Source of the DNA: Ignavibacteriota bacterium
GTDB taxonomy: Bacteria > Bacteroidota > Kapaibacteriia > Palsa-1295
DNA: 5,454 nt
Assembly: GCA_003151215.1 (NCBI GenBank)
Contig: PLXB01000394.1
Location: 1-5,454 of the forward strand
Reading direction: 5' to 3'
Under the pieces are notes generated by a model that was not told where the DNA came from, made no database searches, and saw only the letters and a list, made by a program, of their open reading frames with translations. Position numbers and translations under genes: made by a program. Positions 1 to 5,454 of this stretch are shown here, piece by piece. Position 1 is the stretch's first letter, and the number at the start of each line of letters is the position of its first letter.

Positions 1-722
1 CCGCCAATATCGACGAGCGCAACGCCGACTTCCTTTTCTTCATCATCGAGCACGGCATAGCTCGATGCGAGCGGTTCCAGCACAATATCGCGCACGCGAA
101 TTCCCGCACGTTCCACGCAATTATGGATATTCTGAACCGCCGTTACGAGTCCGTTGATAATGTGAACGCTCGCTTCCAAACGCACGCCCGACATGCCGAT
201 CGGTTCGTAAATGCCATCCTGTCCATCGACAATGAATTCCTGCGGAATGACGTGCAGTATTTTTCTGTCGCTCGGCAAATGCACTCGTCGAGTATCTTCT
301 ATTAGTCTGTTAATATCTTCATGCCCGATCTGCCTATCCTGATTCGAGATCGTGACGACTCCGCGCGATTGGAACGACTGGATATGATCACCTGCAATAC
401 CGACAACCACTTCTCTGATCTTCACTCCCGATTGTGCTTCCGCTTCGCTGACAGCCCGTTCGATGGATCGGACTGTTTTTTCTATATTCGTTACGACGCC
501 GCGGGAAAGTCCTTCAGCCGGAACGGTGCCGACCCCGAGGATCGTCATTGTATGCGGCTCGTTGAGCGAGATCGCAGCGACAATGGCGCAAACTTTTGTC
601 GTACCGATATCAAGACCAACGATGACCTTGCCCGGTTCGAGATTTCCCGGTACGCCATGCATCGGTGCCGAAGTAAGCGGCGACGCCTTTTGATAATTCC
701 CGTTTTGTTCGTTATATGCCAT
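1..722 (-). CDS. ftsA: FtsA, actin-like cell division protein (N-terminal 240 residues; 3' end beyond window)
   Basis: Cytoplasmic actin-fold ATPase that tethers FtsZ filaments to the inner membrane and recruits later divisome proteins. I translated this frame by hand from an ATG at 722; it stays open to base 1. The phosphate-1 loop VGLDIGTTKVCAIV lies at residues 35-48. A segment typical of FtsA domain 1C ends in EPIGMSGVRLEASVHIING (173-191). The start of the phosphate-2 motif, VALVDIGG, lies at the truncated end. The membrane-targeting C-terminal helix and the rest of the protein are outside the window. The gene begins 26 bp after the ftsQ stop, and no good Shine-Dalgarno sequence precedes it. 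About 34 residues come before the first strand, more than in E. coli FtsA, so M21 (base 662) is an alternative start, also without a ribosome site. A TTG at codon -6 is less likely. Family assignment is secure; the start is moderately sure. Confidence 0.96.
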   Translation of the reverse strand, partial: MAYNEQNGNYQKASPLTSAPMHGVPGNLEPGKVIVGLDIGTTKVCAIVAAISLNEPHTMTILGVGTVPAEGLSRGVVTNIEKTVRSIERAVSEAEAQSGVKIREVVVGIAGDHIQSFQSRGVVTISNQDRQIGHEDINRLIEDTRRVHLPSDRKILHVIPQEFIVDGQDGIYEPIGMSGVRLEASVHIINGLVTAVQNIHNCVERAGIRVRDIVLEPLASSYAVLDDEEKEVGVALVDIG

Positions 723-748
723 GCGAGTATGTGAGTTCAAATAAAAAA

Positions 749-1810
749 TTAATGTATTTCAGCTGCCATCGTCTTCGCTTTGGCTGAATCCGGAACTGTT
801 GCAACATGGGGCAAAGACGCGCCGCGTTTCTTCAGGATAATTTCACCATCAAAACGCGCATCGATATATAGTGCCGGATTTTTTGCCAGATCTTCTTTCA
901 ATTTCTTTTGCCAGAATGAAGCAAGCAATACGACCTGATGGCTAAATAAGCTTTCTCTCTTTTGATTGCCGCTTGCTTTGATTGCATCGGCTTCAAGTGT
1001 TGTTTGAAAGCGCTCATCGCCCGGAGAACCAATGAAGATTGGTGTCAGCGTAGCTGCCGTATAAATGACAAAATCTCGAGTCGTCGTGCGGCGCAACTCC
1101 CCGATCGCATCCTTCATTGCTCCATCCCCAGTTGTGCGAATCATCTGCACTATCTTTGCCATCTGAATGATACAAGCCGAATCGCGTTCGGTAATACCTC
1201 CCAGTAATGGTACTGAAAGAAGTTTATCGGGATTTTTTAATCCCGAAAGCCTCTTCGGCATGAAGAAGCGATATTCACGATCGACAAGAACAGGTTCACC
1301 AGATTGTGAGCGAATCATTGCTATCGGTTCGCGTTCATCGATATGAATAACGATGCGGTTGGGATGCGTTTCGCGGCGAAGAACGGCATTATGAATAAGT
1401 CCGTGTTTTTCAATTCGCTGTTCAACCTGTTTTAAATCGATATCGAAAAATTTTTGTCTGGTATCGATCGCTGCAAGAGAGAGCACTTCTGAAGTAAGAA
1501 GTGATCCATTCCCTTCGACTATTATACCTTGCAGATTCTCCCCGGATTGAAATTGCTTGGCAATATATCCGATACCTAAGAATAACAGTATTGCGCCGCA
1601 AAACAGAATGATCGGAATCCGTCGCGATCCTCTCCAACCGAGTACAGTTTCTTCTTCCTGGTCAAGCGGCTCCATGAGTTCATCATCGAATTCATCGAGC
1701 GGCCTGGCTTCATGCAATGGCGCATAACCGCGAGGCTGCTGTGAACCAAGCGGAGTAGAATCTTTTGTATGTATATGAAATTGCAATGCGCTATTAAATA
1801 ATATGCGCAT
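749..1810 (-). CDS. ftsQ: FtsQ/DivIB-type cell division protein with POTRA domain
   Basis: Bitopic inner-membrane divisome protein that in known systems bridges early and late division proteins through FtsB-FtsL. The 353-aa product has a cytoplasmic tail of about 63 residues, with an acidic stretch at 38-54. One transmembrane helix follows (about 64-86, PIILFCGAILLFLGIGYIA). A POTRA-like segment at about 93-165 starts GIIVEGNGSLLTSEVL and closes with HPNRIVIHIDEREPIAMI, the usual FtsQ pattern. A beta domain runs to about 327 and ends YIDARFDGEIILKK, which resembles the YIDLRF-type end of the FtsQ family. FtsQ diverges fast, so the call rests on architecture and on its place directly before ftsA. 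The ATG at 1810 has only a weak AAAGA-like upstream signal. Met46 is an alternative that would remove most of the cytoplasmic tail. The gene follows murB by 127 bp that contain a REP-like pair, so it may have its own promoter, though I see no clear one. Confidence 0.9.
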   Translation of the reverse strand: MRILFNSALQFHIHTKDSTPLGSQQPRGYAPLHEARPLDEFDDELMEPLDQEEETVLGWRGSRRIPIILFCGAILLFLGIGYIAKQFQSGENLQGIIVEGNGSLLTSEVLSLAAIDTRQKFFDIDLKQVEQRIEKHGLIHNAVLRRETHPNRIVIHIDEREPIAMIRSQSGEPVLVDREYRFFMPKRLSGLKNPDKLLSVPLLGGITERDSACIIQMAKIVQMIRTTGDGAMKDAIGELRRTTTRDFVIYTAATLTPIFIGSPGDERFQTTLEADAIKASGNQKRESLFSHQVVLLASFWQKKLKEDLAKNPALYIDARFDGEIILKKRGASLPHVATVPDSAKAKTMAAEIH

Positions 1811-1855
1811 CCGTCTTTCAGGAATGTGTTTGGAAAATGAAATTCAGTGACTGTA

Positions 1856-1927
1856 GTAGGCGCAGGGATTTAGCCCGCGAGCATCTCTATTGTTGAATCG
1901 GTTCGCGGGCTAAAGCCCTGCGCCCAC
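1856..1927. repeat. Head-to-head pair of REP-like palindromes (BIME-like element) between murB and ftsQ
   Basis: Two arms of 22 nt, 1859-1880 and 1903-1924, are inverted copies of each other with a single mismatch (A at 1869 against C expected), separated by a 22-nt spacer. Each arm is itself a small imperfect hairpin: in the right copy CGCGGGC pairs with GCCC-T-GCG around a TAAA loop, with one bulged T. The left unit is preceded on the plus strand by GTAG (1856-1859). The right unit is preceded on the minus strand by GTGG (1927-1924). A GTAG-type tetranucleotide next to a bulged GC-rich palindrome is the known layout of REP sequences moved by RAYT (TnpA-REP, Y1) transposases, and an inverted pair is a BIME. 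No T-tract follows on either strand, so it is not a standard intrinsic terminator, although the transcribed structure could be very stable. Membership in a genome-wide family is inferred. Confidence 0.75.
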
Positions 1928-1937
1928 CAACATAATG

Positions 1938-2846
1938 TTAGGAAAGAGGGAGGATTGGACTCTCTTGAAAGCCGATAAGCTGAACTTCCGGCTCTAAAAC
2001 AATACCTGTCATATCAAAAACTTTTTTTCTTGCAAGATTCATAAGACTGATGACATCCTGAGCCTTTGCACTCTCAAGATTCACAATAAAATTTGCATGC
2101 ATCGGGCTTATCTGCGCTCCGCCGATACGGGCCCCTTTCAATCCTGCAGCTTCGATAAGTTCTGCACTGAATCTCGGTTTTGGATTTTTGAAAACGGAAC
2201 CGCAATTCGGAAGGTTCACCGGCTGTACTTCGTTACGATGCTTTAAGTACTTTATCTTTATTTCGCGCATTTCCTGGGAATTTCCCTCTCCCATCTGAAA
2301 GCGAGCACCCAGAACAATATCTGTTTTCTCAAATCCGGAATGACGATAACGAAATCCGCATTCCAATTTAGTAAGTGAAATACTTTTTTCGTTGCGGATA
2401 AGCTGCACATCCAAAAGCGTATCGCTGATCTCTCCACCGTAACATCCGGCATTCATCCATACTGCCCCCCCCATCGTTGCGGGGATTCCGGCAAGCATCT
2501 CAACGCCTTTGCGTTTATTACGAATGGCAAAATCCACGAACGTTGCCATCTTTACCCCTGCTCCTGCAGTAACAATTCCGTCTGAATACTGAAGGTTATT
2601 AAAACCTGCTTCAAGATTCATCACCATACCCTTCCATCCATCATCACTAATGAGAACGTTCGACCCGTTACCAAGGATAAAAAAAGGCATCCCGAATTGA
2701 AGGGCAATATTCTGAATTATTATCACATCATCATCGGTAAGCGGCTCGGCAAATATATTTGCCTTACCACCTATGCGAAATGTACTAAAAGGTGCAAGAG
2801 GTACATCCCCTTTAAGCCTGCCCGAAATCAGAGGTGGAAATTCCAT
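1938..2846 (-). CDS. murB: UDP-N-acetylenolpyruvoylglucosamine reductase (MurB)
   Basis: FAD- and NADPH-dependent cytoplasmic enzyme that reduces UDP-GlcNAc-enolpyruvate to UDP-MurNAc, the substrate of MurC. The 302-aa length fits the shorter type II MurB class. FAD-domain motifs are PLAPFSTFRIGGKA (16-29), FILGNGSNVLISDDG (56-70) and GIPATMGGAVWMNAGCYGGEI (120-140). The substrate-side motif FRYRHSGF (165-172) supplies the conserved Arg168. NCGSVFKNP (214-222) carries the proton-donor Ser217. LEPEVQLIG (284-292) carries the catalytic-type Glu287. All three residues corresponding to E. coli Arg159, Ser229 and Glu325 therefore appear present. The ATG at 2846 lies 10 bp after the stop of the preceding gene and has only a weak purine-rich sequence (GCGAAAGA) before it, so it is probably translated by coupling. 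A run of eight G (bases 2472-2465) spans codons 125-128, just at a conserved glycine loop. Assignment is secure. Confidence 0.97.
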   Translation of the reverse strand: MEFPPLISGRLKGDVPLAPFSTFRIGGKANIFAEPLTDDDVIIIQNIALQFGMPFFILGNGSNVLISDDGWKGMVMNLEAGFNNLQYSDGIVTAGAGVKMATFVDFAIRNKRKGVEMLAGIPATMGGAVWMNAGCYGGEISDTLLDVQLIRNEKSISLTKLECGFRYRHSGFEKTDIVLGARFQMGEGNSQEMREIKIKYLKHRNEVQPVNLPNCGSVFKNPKPRFSAELIEAAGLKGARIGGAQISPMHANFIVNLESAKAQDVISLMNLARKKVFDMTGIVLEPEVQLIGFQESPILPLS

Positions 2847-2856
2847 TCTTTCGCAA

Positions 2857-3978
2857 TTACAACAGATCTTCGGCGGGAGCTACTTCATCATGAATAACTT
2901 CATGAATCGGTGCGTGTACTATCTGCTGAGCGACTACTTCTTTTTCTATTGGGATGTCGACTTTTTTCTCGGGCCGCTTCTTCTCAGGCTCCTTAAATCC
3001 TATGCCGTAGGACCAACCTTCGGCTTTGATCTCCTCGTTATCATAAAAATAGTCCCGGTAATCACGCAATGGCCTGAGCATCTTATCTTCACGCCGTTCC
3101 GCTTTGATGATACCAAGTAAAGCAAAGATCGTTTCATGCGCTTTGGGATTTGCATAGACAAGCTCACGAACTTCGCGCGAGATAAAAAGAGCATTATCTT
3201 CTTCGACATCGAAGAATTTCCTTAACGATTCCTGATCGTCATCAACCATGTTCGCAAACATTTTTGGGAAGATCTCGACGATCGTTAATGCCTCCGGTTT
3301 CATAAAAGGCCAGATCGCAATATCCTGTTTTGCCTCGGTTAATTGTTCAAGCATTGACCTACCCAGAAGCGAGGCACGTCCACGGCTTTCACTATCGCTA
3401 AATTCGTATCGAGCTGTGAGTTTATTATAACGGATTCCAAGCATGCTCGATATTCCTTCAGGATCTTTGCGCTTCAAGATCATATCGATCCTGCGAAAAC
3501 GCTCGGTAAGAGAGCGACGCTCATAAGGCTGAAGTGCTTCGGGCTGAAAATTCCTTTTGCCGTCGCGTCCAGGCGGTGGATTCCGTCGGGGAAAACGATC
3601 TGCATCCTCCGCAGATTCAAGATGCGATTCACGATATTTCCCCATGCGCTCGATCCAAAGGCGGACTCCGTCGTCGGTATTCTTCTTCAGATCTTCACGA
3701 ATTTTTTTTGCAAGCGTTAACCATCCGCTTCCGATTTCTTCGCCATGAAGAAAATCAATAAATGGCTTTGGAAAACTGAAGGCAAAATCGAAACCGACAA
3801 TGGCGTTTTCAAGATCGCAAATGCGCTCGACCACTTCGCGGCGAGAACGCAGCCGGTCAATAGTTGTGATATTTGTCCATACGCCGTCGTATTCGGCTTC
3901 ACACCAGAACATATCGTCCACCGGTTCGCGACCCGCTCTCCAGGAAACAGTAATAAATTTTTTATTTGCCTTTTGCAT
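2857..3978 (-). CDS. Uncharacterised protein resembling the DUF429-type predicted RNase H-fold family, inserted in the dcw cluster
   Basis: A 373-aa soluble protein of unknown function, with no signal peptide or membrane segment. Several blocks, in order, recall DUF429-like predicted nucleases. An opening strand FITVSWRAG (8-16) is followed by FWCEAEYDG. REVVERIC (47-54) leads into VGFDFAFSFPKPF (61-73, with Asp64). GRASLLGRSMLEQL (200-213) then leads into IAIWPF (220-225) and IVEIFPKMF (233-241, with Glu235). Near the end AHETIFALLG (280-289) and AEGWSYG (319-325) match the usual closing blocks. Against my recollection of the family, the first-strand Asp is Ser12 and the late Asp is Phe285, so catalysis is doubtful. 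Residues 328-373 form a charged Lys/Glu/Pro tail ending in HEVIHDEVAPAEDLL. The gene starts 3 bp after the murC stop in the same frame and ends 10 bp before murB, so it is very likely cotranscribed. Real coding status is supported by its length and the fit in the operon. The family call is from memory; function is unknown. Confidence 0.85.
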   Translation of the reverse strand: MQKANKKFITVSWRAGREPVDDMFWCEAEYDGVWTNITTIDRLRSRREVVERICDLENAIVGFDFAFSFPKPFIDFLHGEEIGSGWLTLAKKIREDLKKNTDDGVRLWIERMGKYRESHLESAEDADRFPRRNPPPGRDGKRNFQPEALQPYERRSLTERFRRIDMILKRKDPEGISSMLGIRYNKLTARYEFSDSESRGRASLLGRSMLEQLTEAKQDIAIWPFMKPEALTIVEIFPKMFANMVDDDQESLRKFFDVEEDNALFISREVRELVYANPKAHETIFALLGIIKAERREDKMLRPLRDYRDYFYDNEEIKAEGWSYGIGFKEPEKKRPEKKVDIPIEKEVVAQQIVHAPIHEVIHDEVAPAEDLL

Positions 3979-3981
3979 CGG

Positions 3982-5430
3982 CTAGACAATTTTCTCTCGA
4001 TACTTCAATTTCGTAGTAACTCCGCTTTTCCCGGAGGTCCAATTTCGTTCTTTAACGATACGAAAAATTTTCGGAGCAGCCTCATTTATCGATCCGGCGC
4101 CGAGTGTAATGAGGATATCACCTTTCTTCGATATACATGAAAGCGCTTCGGGAAGATCCTCAAGACTTCCTATGATACTGCATTCGGTCATTCCAGCATC
4201 GCGCGCAGCATTGAGGATTAGGGTACTTGAAACGCCGGCTATCGGTTCTTCACGAGCTGGGTAAACATCTAAAAGTACTAAAACGTCAGCATATTCTGCA
4301 AATACACCTCCGAAGTCTCTTGCGAAATCCCTCGTCCGCGTATAGGTATGCGGCTGGAATGCAGCAACGACCCTCCTTCCGGGATAACCGGAGCGAAGCG
4401 CAGAAAGGGTTGCACGTATCTCCGACGGATGGTGCGCATAATCATCGATGACAAGAATGCCATTTGCCTCGCCGATAATATCACTTCTGCGTTCGGCACC
4501 TATAAACGTCGCCAGTGCATTCCGCGCGATCTCAAAAGGAATAGCGAGAACTTCCGCTACGGCGATAGCTGCCAATGCATTTTTAATATTATGTTCGCCG
4601 GGAATCAGCAGCGATAATTCTCCGACTGTATCTCCACCGCGGTGGATAATACACAGTGTTCCTAAACCTTCGGCATGAATTTCTGCCGCCCGATATTTTG
4701 CTTCGGGGGAGGAAATTCCAAATGTGACGATTCGTTTATTCAATCTACCCAGAATTTCCCGTAACGGCTGCTCATCAATGTTGACTATTGCAAATCCAGG
4801 CTCCCCAGGTTGAGCTGATTGATTGGCAAAGCTTATGAAGGCATTCTGAAGATCGGCAATATCTTCGTAAATATCAAGGTGCTCCGGTTCGAGCGTTGTC
4901 AGAACGGCAATGAACGGAGATAATGCTAAAAAACTTTTGTCGTATTCATCGGCTTCGACGATAGCAAGATTTCCGCCGCCTGAAAGTGCGTTCTTCATCC
5001 CAAGTTCCCGGACACGGGCGCCTACAGAGACGAGAGGATCAAGCCCTGCTTCGATGAGAATATGTGCGATCATCGAAGTCGTCGTCGTCTTGCCATGCGT
5101 TCCGGCAACAGCAATAAGTTTATGATCTTTGGTTAATTCTCCTAAAAATTCGGCGCGTCTAATTGTTCTAATTCCTCTTTTTTCTGCTTCTTCAAATTCG
5201 GCATTCTTATGGGATTTTATTGCAGAGGTATATACGACAAGCTCAGTTTCTTCCGGAATATTTTTGGCATTATGACCGATAAATATTTTTGCACCAAGTT
5301 TACGGAGTTCTTTCGTCTTATCCGATTCTGCAAGATCGCTGCCGGAGACCTTTGTCCCGCGCTCGAGCAGAACTTCTGCAAGTCCGCTCATACCTGCACC
5401 TGCGATCCCGATAAAGTGCACACCGGACAC
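3982..5430 (-). CDS. murC: UDP-N-acetylmuramate--L-alanine ligase (MurC)
   Basis: Cytoplasmic ATP-dependent Mur ligase that adds L-alanine to UDP-MurNAc, the first peptide-stem step of peptidoglycan. The 482-aa product shows the three Mur-ligase domains. The N-terminal UDP-binding Rossmann-like domain starts VHFIGIAGAGMSGLAEVL (4-21). The central ATPase has the P-loop AGTHGKTTTTSM (109-120), the metal and carbamate region AIVEADEYDKSFL (156-168) and EPEHLDIYED (181-190). The LIPGEHNIKNALAAIAVA block lies at 275-292. The C-terminal domain has DDYAHHPSEI (329-338), AFQPHTYTRTRDF (357-369) and DILITLGAGSI (438-448). The start is GTG at 5430, chosen because AGGGAGG sits 8 nt upstream and because it overlaps a TAG in another frame. 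GTG at codon 4 would be too far from this site. The usual RRF of the G-x-x-RRF motif reads RRS (314-316). The TAG stop is followed after CCG by the next gene's ATG. Confidence 0.98.
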   Translation of the reverse strand: MSGVHFIGIAGAGMSGLAEVLLERGTKVSGSDLAESDKTKELRKLGAKIFIGHNAKNIPEETELVVYTSAIKSHKNAEFEEAEKRGIRTIRRAEFLGELTKDHKLIAVAGTHGKTTTTSMIAHILIEAGLDPLVSVGARVRELGMKNALSGGGNLAIVEADEYDKSFLALSPFIAVLTTLEPEHLDIYEDIADLQNAFISFANQSAQPGEPGFAIVNIDEQPLREILGRLNKRIVTFGISSPEAKYRAAEIHAEGLGTLCIIHRGGDTVGELSLLIPGEHNIKNALAAIAVAEVLAIPFEIARNALATFIGAERRSDIIGEANGILVIDDYAHHPSEIRATLSALRSGYPGRRVVAAFQPHTYTRTRDFARDFGGVFAEYADVLVLLDVYPAREEPIAGVSSTLILNAARDAGMTECSIIGSLEDLPEALSCISKKGDILITLGAGSINEAAPKIFRIVKERNWTSGKSGVTTKLKYREKIV

Positions 5431-5454
5431 TATGCCTGCCTCCCTTTGCGTTTG
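5430..5454 (-). CDS. Possible last seven codons of the gene upstream of murC (murG or ftsW expected)
   Basis: Reading the minus strand from 5453, one frame gives KRKGRQA and a TAG whose final G (5430) is also the first base of the murC GTG start. A basic C-terminal tail and a TAGTG overlap are common in tightly packed dcw clusters, where murG or ftsW normally precedes murC. Only seven residues are visible, so the identity is inferred purely from position, and the frame itself is uncertain. Confidence 0.3.
5439..5445 (-). promoter_or_regulatory. Strong Shine-Dalgarno sequence for murC
   Basis: AGGGAGG on the minus strand ends 8 nt before the GTG at 5430. It is the only near-perfect anti-16S match at any start in this window and decides the murC start. 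It would lie inside the last codons of the upstream gene. Confidence 0.75.

Noticed and set aside
321..734. Plus-strand open frame of 137 codons opposite ftsA
   Set aside because: It lies entirely antisense to a clearly recognisable FtsA, shows no family motif, and its composition follows from the opposite strand's codons.
962..1207. Plus-strand open frame, Cys-rich, opposite ftsQ
   Set aside because: The cysteines arise from the complement of FtsQ codons and no zinc-ribbon spacing is evident. It is a shadow frame.
1859..1924. Inverted repeat as an intrinsic terminator after murB
   Set aside because: There is no U-rich tract after the stem on either strand, and the 22-nt spacer and REP-type subhairpins fit a BIME better.
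1811..1937. Promoter for ftsQ in the murB-ftsQ gap
   Set aside because: No convincing -35/-10 pair, nor a Bacteroidota-type -7 element, was found on the minus strand outside the palindromes.
3982..3984. murC TAG as a frameshift or sequencing error splitting one fused gene
   Set aside because: MurC already has its full normal domain set and length, and the next gene has its own ATG directly after, so two genes are the simpler reading.
3745..4140. Plus-strand open frame of 131 codons across the murC/DUF429-like junction
   Set aside because: It is antisense to two well-supported genes, lacks a ribosome site, and has no recognisable domain.

Overview
The window is a segment of a bacterial division and cell-wall (dcw) gene cluster. 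All genes lie on the minus strand, so transcription runs from high to low coordinates: [end of an upstream gene] - murC - an unnamed gene - murB - ftsQ - ftsA (cut by the window start). MurC, MurB, FtsQ and FtsA are recognisable from family motifs. The order murC-murB-ftsQ-ftsA is the classical one. FtsQ, and a FtsA with an intact ATPase start, suggest a Gram-negative-type divisome. Base composition is mid-range (roughly mid-40s % GC by eye). Shine-Dalgarno signals are poor at most starts but strong at murC. The taxon cannot be fixed from this alone. An FCB-group lineage (Chlorobi, Ignavibacteria or Kapabacteria-like) is a weak guess from gene order and protein style.

Layout from the promoter-proximal side: 5430-5454 probably holds the last codons of an upstream gene, likely murG or ftsW, whose TAG overlaps the GTG start of murC by one base. 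murC (3982-5430) makes the UDP-MurNAc-L-alanine ligase. Three bases after its stop, in the same reading frame, starts a 373-aa protein (2857-3978). I recognise it only as resembling the DUF429-type predicted RNase H-fold family, with a degenerate catalytic set and a charged C-terminal tail. Ten bases later comes murB (1938-2846), the UDP-MurNAc dehydrogenase that acts just before MurC. A 127-bp gap follows, the only sizeable non-coding stretch, and it holds a head-to-head pair of REP-like palindromes (a BIME-like element). Then come ftsQ (749-1810), a bitopic divisome protein, and ftsA (1-722, incomplete), the actin-like anchor of FtsZ.

Tight spacing from murC through murB suggests one transcriptional unit with coupled translation. 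It would join precursor synthesis (MurB makes UDP-MurNAc, MurC adds L-Ala) with the septal machinery (FtsQ, FtsA). The two non-canonical elements are the DUF429-like gene between murC and murB and the REP pair between murB and ftsQ. These are the parts of the window most worth following up. Nothing here is strong enough to be called a new system by itself.
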